The notes under the pieces: model-generated | Seen by the model: only the letters and a program-made list of their open reading frames with translations | What the model was told of the DNA's origin: nothing | Database searches by the model: none | In this document: one piece after another, positions 53,441 to 62,832 of the stretch | Layout: each line of letters begins with the position of its first letter | Position numbering within the stretch: position 1 is the first letter of the stretch | Translations under genes and position numbers: made by a program | Assembly (NCBI GenBank): GCA_003223645.1 | Contig: QHVT01000008.1 | Span: forward strand, 248,001-312,000 | Length of the DNA: 64,000 nt | Reading direction: 5' to 3' | Source of the DNA: Acidobacteriota bacterium | GTDB taxonomy: Bacteria > Acidobacteriota > Thermoanaerobaculia > Gp7-AA8

Positions 53441-56032
53441 TTACCGCACCTCCGGCGGGATGATGTCCGAGCCGAGGACGCTGTTGTCGAAGTAATAACG
53501 GTCGTTTGCGCGGCGGTCGCCGGACGCGAAGAGGCGTTTGAGCCGGACGCCGACATACCACGTGCGCTGCCAGTAGTTGGTGAACTCCGGATCGCCGACG
53601 ATCGACTCGAAGCGTCCGGAACGTCCGTAGTTGTAGGAGCCGACGACGTCGAAGGCCTCGCCGACCGGCACTGTCACGTTCGCGCCCCACGCGCGGATGT
53701 CGGAGTCGCGATCGCCTTCCCACGCGCGGCCGGCCTTGAACTCGGCCGACCAGAACACGCGGTCATTGAAGTTCTGCCCGACCTGCACGACGCCGGCGAG
53801 CGAGTTGTAATCGTTGGGCGACCAGTAGCGGTTCGAGCGGAAGTCGTACGACAGCCACCGCCCGTCCGCCTTCAGCGCGACCCATGGTTTCTTGAGGACT
53901 TTGAAGGCGACGAGTCCGTGCGCGGCGGCGCGGCGGTTGTCGTCGGAGATGAATCCGTATGACGCATCGCCGAGGAGCGACCAGAAACCGCCGGAGTCAT
54001 AGTCATAGTGGCCGCGCACGTCGTTGATGGAGATCGGACTGTTCACGACGCTGGCGAGATTCGAGACGTCGTAGATGAGATCGTAGTGATTGATGTCGAG
54101 TGCCGCGCGGCTCTGAATGCTCGGCAGCCAGGTCGCGCCGGCTCCCAGGAACGGACGCGTGCCGAGTCCGCGATCCCAGAACGTCATGCCGACGCGCCCG
54201 CGGAACGTGAGCTGATCGGTTTGACGATACGCGGCGCCGGCGCTGGCGACGTTCGCGTCCGCGCTCGTGCCGCCCTGCTCGAAGCTGTGGCGACCGACCG
54301 CGCCCTGCACCGCGAGGCGCGGATTCAGCCAGTGCTCTCCTTCGAGATCGCCGAGGCGCGCGGTGAAATCATTCGAGTTCGTTTCCATCGTGTAGCGCGC
54401 CTGCAGTTGCGTTCCGGGATGTCCGAAGCGCGCGCGCTCCAACTCGTGATGCGCGTCGGTGAACGTCGAGTCCATCGACAGCGCGCTGTTCTGCTCCGTG
54501 ATCGCGTGATCGCGCCAGCCGTACCAGCGATAGATCTGTCCCTGATGGAAGTGCGCGCGCGCCGGAACGTCGGGATAGAGCTCCGCGCGCGGTGAGCTGG
54601 AGAGATCGGTGAGCAGATTGAATTCGTGCAGCGCGGGGATGTAGTCCTCGCCGTACTCCAGCGTCTGCGCGTATTCGAGGCGCAGGTCGGGGCGATCGGG
54701 AAGATCGCGCAGCACCATTTGATATTGCTTTTGCGATTCGTCGTAGCGGCGATCCCAGCTGAGCACGCGCGCGTAATTGAGTCGCGCGTTCGTGTCCTTC
54801 GGCATCATCGTCAGATAGTCGGCGTACAGCTCGGCGGCCTGGCGATTCGCGCCGAGGCCCGTGTAGCCTTTGGCGAGATCGAGGAGCTGCATTTGGCGGC
54901 CGCTGCCCTCGGCGGTCGCGGTGCCGCTGAGGGCAGCGGCACCCACATCGGAGGACGACGTCATTGGATTTTGCAGGGGATTTTGCAGGGGATTTTGCAG
55001 GGGCCCCTGTGCGTACAACGCGCGGCGGCGCTCGTCGAGCTTCGCGATTTCTTCCTTCTGCTTCGCGAGCGCGTTCTTTTCGACATCGGAGAGATCGGGA
55101 ACGTCGCGGCCGTTCGCGTGCGTGCGGACGAAGGCGATGTCCTTGAGTGCCCGGCTGTACTGGCCGGAGTCGTAGTAGAGCCGCGCGCGCTCGACGCGAA
55201 GTGCGAGATTGAAATCGTCGTCCGCGATCTGCTGGTCGAGCTTCTCGATGCGGATCAGCGGCGACGCTTCGAGATCGCGGAGCATCGCGCGCGCTTCGTA
55301 CGCGTTCGGATGGCTGTTCGTGAAGTCGCGCAGCACGACGACGGCACCGGCGCGGTTGCCGCTCCACGTCTGCGCGTTCGCCAAGGCGATCGCCGTCTCC
55401 TCGGAATTCGCTGACTGGTGCGCGCGCTCGAGCCGCGTCACGGCCGCGCGCTCCGCGCCCATCCAGGAGAGCAGTCGCCCGTATTCGAGCTCCAGCTCCG
55501 GCGTCGATTTCTCGGCGAGCAATTTCGAGTAGCGGCGCTCCGCTTCGTCGTGTTGTCCGCTCCATGCGAGCGCGCGCGCCTGCCGCAGCCGCACGTCGTA
55601 GCTCGGATCCGACAGCGCGCCGTAAATCGGGAGCGCGTCGTTGTAGCGGCCCGCGGCAAAGTACGCGTCGGCGAGCTCCTGGCGGTCCGCTTCCGTCGCT
55701 CCTTCGCGTTTTGCCGCCGCTTGCGCGTCGTCGATGCGCTGCTTCGCGATCAAATCGAGCTGCGCCGTGGAGCGGTCGCGCAGATCGATGGCCGCGGCGT
55801 CATTCGGATTCTCGACGAGCAGCCGGGACGCGAGCTTCTTCGCTTCGTAATAGCGTCCGACGCCCGCGTACAACTGCGCGAGCTCCAGCTGTTCCTCGTG
55901 TGTCGCCGTTCCCGCGTTGAACGACGACTCCAGGTTCGCGATTCGATTCGGTGCGTTGTCGTCATTGGCGAAGGCCGCGAACGAACACACCATCACCACA
56001 CACATCACAACTATTGTTCTGCTGAGCCTCAT
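53441..56032 (-). CDS. TPR protein with C-terminal outer-membrane beta-barrel (PgaA/YaiO-like); contains PE-1 copy c
   Basis: N-terminal signal and TPR units (AQLYAGVGRYYEAKKLASRLL), C-terminal alternating beta-strand pattern. Confidence 0.75.
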   Translation of the reverse strand: MRLSRTIVVMCVVMVCSFAAFANDDNAPNRIANLESSFNAGTATHEEQLELAQLYAGVGRYYEAKKLASRLLVENPNDAAAIDLRDRSTAQLDLIAKQRIDDAQAAAKREGATEADRQELADAYFAAGRYNDALPIYGALSDPSYDVRLRQARALAWSGQHDEAERRYSKLLAEKSTPELELEYGRLLSWMGAERAAVTRLERAHQSANSEETAIALANAQTWSGNRAGAVVVLRDFTNSHPNAYEARAMLRDLEASPLIRIEKLDQQIADDDFNLALRVERARLYYDSGQYSRALKDIAFVRTHANGRDVPDLSDVEKNALAKQKEEIAKLDERRRALYAQGPLQNPLQNPLQNPMTSSSDVGAAALSGTATAEGSGRQMQLLDLAKGYTGLGANRQAAELYADYLTMMPKDTNARLNYARVLSWDRRYDESQKQYQMVLRDLPDRPDLRLEYAQTLEYGEDYIPALHEFNLLTDLSSSPRAELYPDVPARAHFHQGQIYRWYGWRDHAITEQNSALSMDSTFTDAHHELERARFGHPGTQLQARYTMETNSNDFTARLGDLEGEHWLNPRLAVQGAVGRHSFEQGGTSADANVASAGAAYRQTDQLTFRGRVGMTFWDRGLGTRPFLGAGATWLPSIQSRAALDINHYDLIYDVSNLASVVNSPISINDVRGHYDYDSGGFWSLLGDASYGFISDDNRRAAAHGLVAFKVLKKPWVALKADGRWLSYDFRSNRYWSPNDYNSLAGVVQVGQNFNDRVFWSAEFKAGRAWEGDRDSDIRAWGANVTVPVGEAFDVVGSYNYGRSGRFESIVGDPEFTNYWQRTWYVGVRLKRLFASGDRRANDRYYFDNSVLGSDIIPPEVR
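54893..54946 (-). repeat. PE-1 copy c: 54-bp palindromic element, three differences from copies a and b
   Basis: ttggcggccgctgccctcggcggtcgcggtgccgctgagggcagcggcacccac; encodes VGAAALSGTATAEGSGRQ. Confidence 0.95.
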
Positions 56033-56073
56033 GCGATCCCCCGTAGGTGTGGAGCCGGATCGCTACAGCTAAC

Positions 56074-56922
56074 TTATCTCTGCCGGTTCCCAGGCGCGGG
56101 CATTTGCAATGGTGATTCCAAAGTTTTTCGTTCCGTGCATCCGGCGAAGTCAGACGCGCGCACGACGGCGATGTGATTCGCCACTTCGCGCTCCACGCCG
56201 TCGCTAGGACGATTGACGATGTGATCGCCGATCCACATCGCGCTCGATCCGCCGCCATCGAGGTTGATCGCCGAACAGACGCCGAGCTCGTCGGACATGA
56301 ACCGCGCGAGCCGCGCCAGCGTCAATCCGGGAACTCCGTCGCGCCGTCCTTCCGCAACCACTAAATACATGGTCTTCCCATCCTTCGACACGCCGGCGGC
56401 GGTGCGCGGATGCGGCGCTCGCGTGAATCCGTCGCTCCCCGGAAGCTGCGTCGCGGTAAGCGCCGCGCACGATTTCACGAGCATCGGCCAGCCCGAAACG
56501 ATCGTCTCCATCCACGGCTCGGGCTGCTCGAGGACTTCCCGTTGCGGAAAGATCTGCGCGTGTCCGTCGCCGACTGCAACGACGCCTTCGCGCTCCGTGT
56601 CTTTCGATCCCGGCCACACGCCGCAAGGACCGGCCACGAGTCCGATCGGTTGAAATTCTTTCGTGAAGTAGTCGGCGTTGACGGCAACGATTGCCTTGTT
56701 CTTCTTCGCGAAGTCGCTGACTCTCAGTCGCCGCTGCGACTGCGGCGTGGCGATCACGCGCACCGCATCGCTGGTCAGATCGATACGCGCGACATGCACG
56801 TTCATCGAGTCCTGCACGTAGTTGCGATAGTCCACGCCATCGGCAACGCGCGTCCAGTCTTGAGCAAAAAGAGGAAGAGAGAGAAAAAGGAGAAGTACGC
56901 AACGGCGAAGAGTGCCAGTCAT
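56074..56922 (-). CDS. Phosphodiester glycosidase (NAGPA) family protein
   Basis: VAVNADYFTKEFQPIGLVAG; RTAAGVSKDGKTMYLVVAEGRR; SAINLDGGGSSAMWI. Confidence 0.88.
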   Translation of the reverse strand: MTGTLRRCVLLLFLSLPLFAQDWTRVADGVDYRNYVQDSMNVHVARIDLTSDAVRVIATPQSQRRLRVSDFAKKNKAIVAVNADYFTKEFQPIGLVAGPCGVWPGSKDTEREGVVAVGDGHAQIFPQREVLEQPEPWMETIVSGWPMLVKSCAALTATQLPGSDGFTRAPHPRTAAGVSKDGKTMYLVVAEGRRDGVPGLTLARLARFMSDELGVCSAINLDGGGSSAMWIGDHIVNRPSDGVEREVANHIAVVRASDFAGCTERKTLESPLQMPAPGNRQR

Positions 56923-56949
56923 GCGCGCGGTGTCAGCAAACGCGAAACC

Positions 56950-57189
56950 AAAAGCAGAAAGCAGAAAGCAAAAAGCAAAAAGCAGAAAGGCAACTCGCCC
57001 GGGCGCGGGCTCGGGCGCGGGGAGGCACGGTTAATGTTCGTTGCCCTCACCCCGATCCTGTGGAGCGGCGGCCGCTTCGGCCGCCGATTGTCGCGAGAGC
57101 CCGGCGCCCGAAGCGGGCGCCGCTCCACAAGAACCATGCGGGGCCTCGACGACGAACCATTTCTGCTTTCTGCTTTCTGCTTTTTTCGC
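56950..57189. repeat. Composite: arms of 7-bp AAAGCAG repeat and its reverse complement enclosing a PE-2 element (57060..57128)
   Basis: aaagcagaaagcagaaagcaaaaagcaaaaagcagaaagg ... gtggagcggcggccgcttcgg..gcgccgctccac ... tttctgctttctgctttctgctttttt. Confidence 0.9.
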
Positions 57190-57219
57190 TGGCACCTCGA
57201 ATGCAGAAATGAGCACACG

Positions 57220-58224
57220 ATGAGCGTCGACGCCGATTCGTCGTACAGCCGCATCACCCTCGCCAACCTCCAGCGCGCTCCCAAAATGCTGCCCAAGCCC
57301 ACAGGGATCCAGAAAGCGCTCGAATGGACGCTCTTCCTCGTGTTCGGTCTCACGATCGCACTCGCGGGAGTCGCGCTTTACGCCGTCAATCGCCCCGAAC
57401 ATCGCGCGATTCCGAATCGCGTGAGCGAAGGGATCACCGCCGATCGCGTGAACATCCTTCTCATCGGATCGTCGCTGCGCACGCAGCAGATGGGAGACGC
57501 GGCCGTGCGGATCGAATCGCTGATGCTGCTTTCGATTCAACCGTCGACGGGACGCGCGGCGCTGATGTCGATCCCGGTCGACCTCTGGGTACCGATCGGA
57601 CGACACGGAAAGCGGCCTCTGCGCGCCGCGCACAGCGTCGGCGACGCGAACGGTTATCCCGGCGGCGGCACCGGCCTCACCGTCGACACGGTCGAGCAGA
57701 TCATCGATGTTCCGATTCACGCTTACGCCCGCTTCAGCATCGGCGACGTGCAGCGCCTCGTCGACTCCCTCGGCGGCGTCGACGTCGACGTCAAGCGCGG
57801 CGTCTATGAATATCGCTCGAAGCTGCGCTTCCGCCCGGGCTCGCAACATCTGAGCGGCGCGCGCGCGACGCGCTACGCCTACTCCGGCGCCATCGCCGGC
57901 CTCGCGGCCTCGAACCGCTTCGCGCGGGAAGAGCGGCAGCAGGACGTCATCGTCGCCGCGCTGTCGAAAGCGATCGAGACGCACAGCGACGTCGCGTCGC
58001 TGCAATCCGTCTTCGGCGCGCTCACCGCGACGAACCTCTCGCCGTCCAACATCGAGCTGCTCGCGCGCGCGCTGCGCCGCGACGACCGCGTCCGCCGCAT
58101 CAGCTTCGAGCCGTATCTCGACACCTTCGACGTGACGAGCGTCGCCTATCAGGGTGAAGCCGTTCGTCCGCGCAGCGGAAACTTCGCCGCGCTGCACATC
58201 GTCGCGGACGCCGCGCTGCAATGA
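57220..58224 (+). CDS. LytR-CpsA-Psr (LCP) family protein
   Basis: ADRVNILLIGSSLRTQQMGDAAVRIESLMLLSIQPSTGRAALMSIPVDLWVPIG; VDSLGGVDVDVKRG. Confidence 0.9.
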   Translation: MSVDADSSYSRITLANLQRAPKMLPKPTGIQKALEWTLFLVFGLTIALAGVALYAVNRPEHRAIPNRVSEGITADRVNILLIGSSLRTQQMGDAAVRIESLMLLSIQPSTGRAALMSIPVDLWVPIGRHGKRPLRAAHSVGDANGYPGGGTGLTVDTVEQIIDVPIHAYARFSIGDVQRLVDSLGGVDVDVKRGVYEYRSKLRFRPGSQHLSGARATRYAYSGAIAGLAASNRFAREERQQDVIVAALSKAIETHSDVASLQSVFGALTATNLSPSNIELLARALRRDDRVRRISFEPYLDTFDVTSVAYQGEAVRPRSGNFAALHIVADAALQ

Positions 58225-59222
58225 ACAAAACGCCACGTCGTCGACGAGGTATCGCCGACTACCTCATGTTCGGCTTCCTCGCGCTCGTGCTCGTCGTCGC
58301 CTGCATCGCCGCCTACGCGTACTACTCGCCGAAATGGCAGTCCGTTCCGAATCACGTCGCGGACGGATTCAAGCAGGACCGCATCAACATCGTGCTCATC
58401 GGCGTCGGCGGCGACACGCATCCCGGCGAAGGAAAAGATCTCGCCGACGCGATCATGCTCGTCAGTCTCAAGCCGTCGACGCGTCGCGTCGCGCTGATGT
58501 CGCTGCCGCGCGATCTCTATATCGACATGCACGAGCACGGCATGCATCGCATCAACGCCGCGAACAAATTCGGCGGACCTGCCTATCTGATGAAGATCGT
58601 CGAAGAGGTGACCGGCGAGCCCGTCCACGCGTACGCGCGCATCGACTTCCGCGCGTTTCGCGAAGTGATCGACGCCGTCGGCGGAGTCGACATCTACGTC
58701 TATCGTCCTTTCTACGACTACCTCTTCAAGGACGGCTTCACGCAGGGCTGGCACCACATGGACGGCACGCGCGCGCTGCGCTACGCGCGCTATCGCTACA
58801 TCCGCTTGTCGGCCGAGGGCAACGTGTTCGGACGCGAGCTGCGGCAGCAGCAGGTGCTCGAGGCGGTGAAAGAAAAAATTGCGAAGCTGCCAGCGACCGA
58901 AGTGCTCAAGCTCGTCAGCGTCGCGCGCGCGGTCGGCAATCACACCGACACGAACCTCACCGCGACGCAGATCGCCGACCTCTACTCGGTCTTTCGAAAC
59001 ACCGCGCGCCGCGACATCCGCAACGTCTCGCTCAAGAAGTACATGGAAGTCTTCATGGTCAACGTCCCCGGCGACACCGGCGAAGCGGTGCGCCCCCTCG
59101 GCAACAACTTCGCGCTGCTTCACGGCATCGCCGATGGCGTATTCGAAAGCCGCGAGCCGGTCGTCGCGCACGACGAGATTCCGATGACGGATGTGGGGCA
59201 GCGGGCAGCAGCGACGCGTTGA
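58221..59222 (+). CDS. LytR-CpsA-Psr (LCP) family protein
   Basis: DRINIVLIGVGGDTHPGEGKDLADAIMLVSLKPSTRRVALMSLPRDLYI; HRINAANKFGG; VIDAVGGVDIYV; RALRYARYR. Confidence 0.95.
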   Translation: MNKTPRRRRGIADYLMFGFLALVLVVACIAAYAYYSPKWQSVPNHVADGFKQDRINIVLIGVGGDTHPGEGKDLADAIMLVSLKPSTRRVALMSLPRDLYIDMHEHGMHRINAANKFGGPAYLMKIVEEVTGEPVHAYARIDFRAFREVIDAVGGVDIYVYRPFYDYLFKDGFTQGWHHMDGTRALRYARYRYIRLSAEGNVFGRELRQQQVLEAVKEKIAKLPATEVLKLVSVARAVGNHTDTNLTATQIADLYSVFRNTARRDIRNVSLKKYMEVFMVNVPGDTGEAVRPLGNNFALLHGIADGVFESREPVVAHDEIPMTDVGQRAAATR

Positions 59223-59241
59223 ATTTCTCCTGCCCGCTACC

Positions 59242-59332
59242 CGCCATCTGCCATCTGCCATCTGCCATCTGCCATCCGCCATCCGCCATCCGCCATCCGC
59301 CATCCACCATCCGCCATCCGCCATCTGCCATC
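59242..59332. repeat. 13 tandem heptamers (YGCCATC), single arm only
   Basis: Counted directly: 91 bp = 13 x 7. Confidence 0.95.
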
Positions 59333-59416
59333 CAGCTGGTGCGACTGTTGCTAGGCAGTGAGCCCGGCACGCTTCAGCTAAACGCGCCGCAGTCAAATCG
59401 CTGTCGAGGAGAGACC

Positions 59417-61096
59417 ATGAGCGGAACGATTGATTTGCGGACCGAAGACACCCCGCATCCAGCCCTCAAAACAGACACGCCGTTGCCCGTCGATCCGGCG
59501 TTGCTGCAACAGACCACAAGCGCCAACCGTCCCGGACGTCCCGCGTTAGGCGCGGACCGCCTGATCAGCGGCATCGACCTGATCGACTTCGGCGCCGGCG
59601 GACTCGCACCCGACCACGTCTACGTGATCAAAGGCGCGGGAGGCCTCGGCAAGACGACCCTCGGCTTGCAGTTCCTCGCGCGCGGGCTCGAGTTGCAGGA
59701 GCCGGGCGTGCTGATCACCGATCAGAAGCCGCAGAACGTGATCGAGCAGGCCGGCGGCGTCGGCTTCGCGATCGAGGACGCGGTGAAGCGCGGCCAGCTG
59801 CAGATTCTCAATCCGAGCGGACGCTACTTCGATCTCGTCGAGAGTCCGGCCGACGTGATGGCGATCGTCGAAGAGCTCGGCGACTACATCCGCGAGCTCG
59901 GCGCGAAGCGCGTGGTCATCGATCCGATCTACGCGCTCGTCAACACGCACTACTCCGGACACTTCGCGCTGACGCTCACGCAGTCGCTGATCAACTCGCT
60001 CGAAGATCTGCCGGTGACGATCCTCCTCGTCGCGGGCGACGAAGGAAATCCCGAGCAGAACGGCATCGTGCGCATGCTCGAGCAGAACGCGTTCGGCGTG
60101 ATCGGGCTGCATCACGACGCGTCGACCGGCGGACGGATCATGCGCCTCGAGCGGCTGCGCTACACCGACAGCGAGCACCTCTCGTCGCACTATCGCATCC
60201 TCAACGGACGCGGCCTGATCAACTATCGCGGCGAAGGCGAGCAGGTCGCCGACGTCACGCAGCCGTGGGAAGTGGCGGAGCACGCCAGCCGCACCGTCCT
60301 GATCCTCGGCTCGCAGCCCGAGACGATCCGCAAAGTCAAAGAAGCCCTCGGCGAGAACTACGATGTGCAGGCCGAGGCGGTCATCGAGCAGGGCGTGGAC
60401 CGGGTGAAACGCGAGCGGCCCGGACTCGTGCTCGTCACGCCGCATCGTTCCGCCGGCGCGATCCGCGCGATCCTCGACCTTGCGCGCAACACGTCGTCCT
60501 CAATCGCGTTCCTCTCCCCCGCCGCGAATCGCCGCACCGACCGCGTGCTCTACCTCCGCGCCGGCGCGGACGACTATTTCACCGAGCCGTTCACGCCCGC
60601 CGAATTGCGCGCGCGCGTCGATGCGCTCGTGCGCCGCAGCGGACGCCGTCTCAACTTCCGCGACAGCGCAATCGCCGGCATCTCCGCGGACGAACTATCC
60701 GCCCTCGGCGAAGCCGGCGACGACACGATCTCGCGCCGCAATCGCAAGATCCTGACGCCGGGCGACAACGACGTCGCCTACGATCCCGACTTCCACGATC
60801 GCCTGAAACGCAACATCTCGACGGTCTCGAAGTTCGACACCCCGTTCGCCGTCTACTGGATCAAGAGCGACGAGGACAAGGAGATCAACACCAACCTCGC
60901 GCAGCTGTGCCGCCAGGAAGACATCCTCTGCCACAACCGCAACGGCGAGTTCGTAGCGATCCTCACCGGCACCGACGAGAGCGGCCTCAAAGGCTTCGAA
61001 AGCCGCCTCGACGAGAAACTCGGCGGCAAACTCGCCAACGCGAAGCGGGGACACACGCTGTACCGGCCGGGGGAGATGACGGAAGGACACGCGTAG
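59417..61096 (+). CDS. KaiC-like RecA ATPase fused to degenerate receiver-like and GGDEF-like regions
   Basis: GIDLIDFGAGGLAPDHVYVIKGAGGLGKTTLGLQFL; later RAGADDYFTEPFTPAELRARVDALVRR; DILCHNRNGEFVAILTGTDESG. Confidence 0.8.
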   Translation: MSGTIDLRTEDTPHPALKTDTPLPVDPALLQQTTSANRPGRPALGADRLISGIDLIDFGAGGLAPDHVYVIKGAGGLGKTTLGLQFLARGLELQEPGVLITDQKPQNVIEQAGGVGFAIEDAVKRGQLQILNPSGRYFDLVESPADVMAIVEELGDYIRELGAKRVVIDPIYALVNTHYSGHFALTLTQSLINSLEDLPVTILLVAGDEGNPEQNGIVRMLEQNAFGVIGLHHDASTGGRIMRLERLRYTDSEHLSSHYRILNGRGLINYRGEGEQVADVTQPWEVAEHASRTVLILGSQPETIRKVKEALGENYDVQAEAVIEQGVDRVKRERPGLVLVTPHRSAGAIRAILDLARNTSSSIAFLSPAANRRTDRVLYLRAGADDYFTEPFTPAELRARVDALVRRSGRRLNFRDSAIAGISADELSALGEAGDDTISRRNRKILTPGDNDVAYDPDFHDRLKRNISTVSKFDTPFAVYWIKSDEDKEINTNLAQLCRQEDILCHNRNGEFVAILTGTDESGLKGFESRLDEKLGGKLANAKRGHTLYRPGEMTEGHA

Positions 61097-61119
61097 TTCG
61101 CGGTTGCGCGTTGCGCAGC

Positions 61120-61152
61120 GCGGCGGGCGAGTGCCCGCCGCTTTTGTTTTTT
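61120..61152 (+). terminator. Rho-independent terminator after KaiC-like gene
   Basis: GCGGCGGGCGAGTGCCCGCCGCTTTTGTTTTTT. Confidence 0.85.
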
Positions 61153-61437
61153 AAGACTCTTCGTCAAGAGCCTTTTCAAGATCACGCGCCCTGTGCATGA
61201 AGGCAACGATGTGGATTTCGTCCAGGACCTCTATTACGTGATAGAGCATGCGATAGCTGTAGAACACGAATAACTCGCGAATTGCGGGATTGTTCTCTTC
61301 AGGCACGCGCGGCCGCGCTTTGGAAACTGACGGAGAGATCTCGCCGCATCTCGCGCTGCTCGAATCAAGGTTGCTGCATAGCGAAGGTGCGCGTCGAGCG
61401 CCCAGGCTTGAGTCGCGGATTGCGGTAGAATCACCAC
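61151..61437 (-). pseudogene. ParE/RelE-family toxin remnant with an apparent frameshift near 61300-61312
   Basis: One frame reads ARSLRQFPKRGR, the other RVPEENNPAIRELFVFYSYRMLYHVIEVLDEIHIVAFMHRARDLEKAL; joining them restores a ParE-like sequence. Confidence 0.6.
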
Positions 61438-61449
61438 CGGAGCTAACCC

Positions 61450-61947
61450 ATGGGAAAGCCAAGTTCACAAACAACCTTCCAGGACGATCAAAGTGTAAGG
61501 TGGGATAGGAGTGCTCATTATGCGACCCGCCTTTCTGATGGCGCGCGGACTGTGGTCGCTCACGGCTCCACGCCGGAAGAGTCCAAACAGCGTGCTTCGC
61601 AGCTGTGGAAAACTCGCGAAAAGCAGATTGCGGAGGCGGCTGAACAGACGGTCGACGAAGGCCTAAAAGTAGCTTTCGAGGAGCTTGCGCTGGCTTGGTC
61701 GACCGAAACGGCTCACTTCTCGTCACCTATGAAGCTTATGGAACATCCGGCGTACCGCCAGATTATTGGTCTCGGATCTGCGGTCCTGCCCCTTCTCCTT
61801 CGCGACTTGGCCGAACACCAACGTTTTTGGTTTCCCGCGCTTACCGCGATTACGGGAGAGAACCCAGTGCCGCCAGACGCGGCAGGGAACATTGGGCGAA
61901 TGATAGACGCATGGGTCGAATGGGGCCGTGAGAAGAACCTGATCTAA
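61450..61947 (+). CDS. Hypothetical protein
   Basis: Coherent ORF (YRQIIGLGSAVLPLLLRDLAEHQRFWFPALTAITGENPVP); followed 2 nt later by next gene. Confidence 0.6.
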   Translation: MGKPSSQTTFQDDQSVRWDRSAHYATRLSDGARTVVAHGSTPEESKQRASQLWKTREKQIAEAAEQTVDEGLKVAFEELALAWSTETAHFSSPMKLMEHPAYRQIIGLGSAVLPLLLRDLAEHQRFWFPALTAITGENPVPPDAAGNIGRMIDAWVEWGREKNLI

Positions 61948-61949
61948 CG

Positions 61950-62396
61950 ATGCGGGAGATTATCGAGCAGCTGTTTCCGCGCCTTCGCGAAAGCGGATTC
62001 GAGATAACCAGCCCGCCTGATCCAACGTACAACTGCGTCGCTTGGGCTGCTGGCGACATAACACGATGGTGGTGGCCCGCAGAATCACCCTTCTCATATT
62101 GGCCTGCTGAGGTAAGACGCGACGAGTCCGTAGCGAGCTTCCTTGAGGCGTTCGCGACGATCGGATACGAGATCACCGACTCAGGCGATGTTGAGACGAC
62201 GTTTGAGAAAGTCGCTGTCTTCGCCTCAAGCGACGGTATCCCGACACATGTGGCACGCCAGCTTATCGATGGAACATGGACCAGCAAGCTTGGCAGGCTT
62301 GAGGATATCGGACACACTGTCGTCAACGGGGTTTCTGGAAGCGAGTACGGTAATGCTGTGCTGTTCTTAAAGCGGCGCATATTGACAACCGCCTAA
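61950..62396 (+). CDS. Hypothetical protein (DUF7689-like, YNCVAWAAGD motif)
   Basis: PTYNCVAWAAGDITRWWWPAESPFSYWPA; stop codon lies within GCCTAAC of the following repeat. Confidence 0.6.
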   Translation: MREIIEQLFPRLRESGFEITSPPDPTYNCVAWAAGDITRWWWPAESPFSYWPAEVRRDESVASFLEAFATIGYEITDSGDVETTFEKVAVFASSDGIPTHVARQLIDGTWTSKLGRLEDIGHTVVNGVSGSEYGNAVLFLKRRILTTA

Positions 62397-62550
62397 CGGT
62401 TTGAGCCTAAGCTGCACGGCCAGGGCCCACGCGCCGAAGCCGATGCGGCGCGACGGCCGCAGCGACTAACACGCAGTCGGCGGGAGCGAACTGCGGCCGG
62501 GTGCGCCGCACATTCTTGTATGTTGACTAGCCGGCACAGGGCTGCCGTGG
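62391..62550. repeat. attC-like repeat E1
   Basis: gcctaacggtttgagcctaagctgcacggccagggcccacgcgccgaagccgatgcgg ... tatgttgactag; near-identical start to E2. Confidence 0.6.
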
Positions 62551-62622
62551 CTTTCTGATGAACCCAGAATTGAAATGCCACGACACGACGGGCGTATTGC
62601 AGCGTCGAAGTCGTTTAAGTTT

Positions 62623-62832
62623 TCACCGAGCCAGAAGTTCGCGAGCTCGTTCTGCTTCGCCCGCTGGGACAGTGAGCTTGATTCCGCCTGACGCCCAGCC
62701 GATACCAGGTTGAAGTCGCGCTGCATTCGGGATGTCTAGTGCGGCGTGAAGGCCCTCGCCCTCGAGAAAAGCAAGAGCAACTTCTGCTTCGGAGGATTGG
62801 GTAAATGTGGCGACGCAGACAATATCGTTCAT
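62623..62832 (-). CDS. DUF2007-like putative signal-transducing protein
   Basis: VATFTQSSEAEVALAFLEGEGLHAALD...LTVPAGEAERARELL. Confidence 0.7.
   Translation of the reverse strand: MNDIVCVATFTQSSEAEVALAFLEGEGLHAALDIPNAARLQPGIGWASGGIKLTVPAGEAERARELLAR

Noticed and set aside
61941-61950. ATCTAAC before the gene at 61950 as another integron core site
   Set aside because: Only 2 nt separate the stop and next ATG, so there is no room for an attC site; chance match to RYYYAAC.
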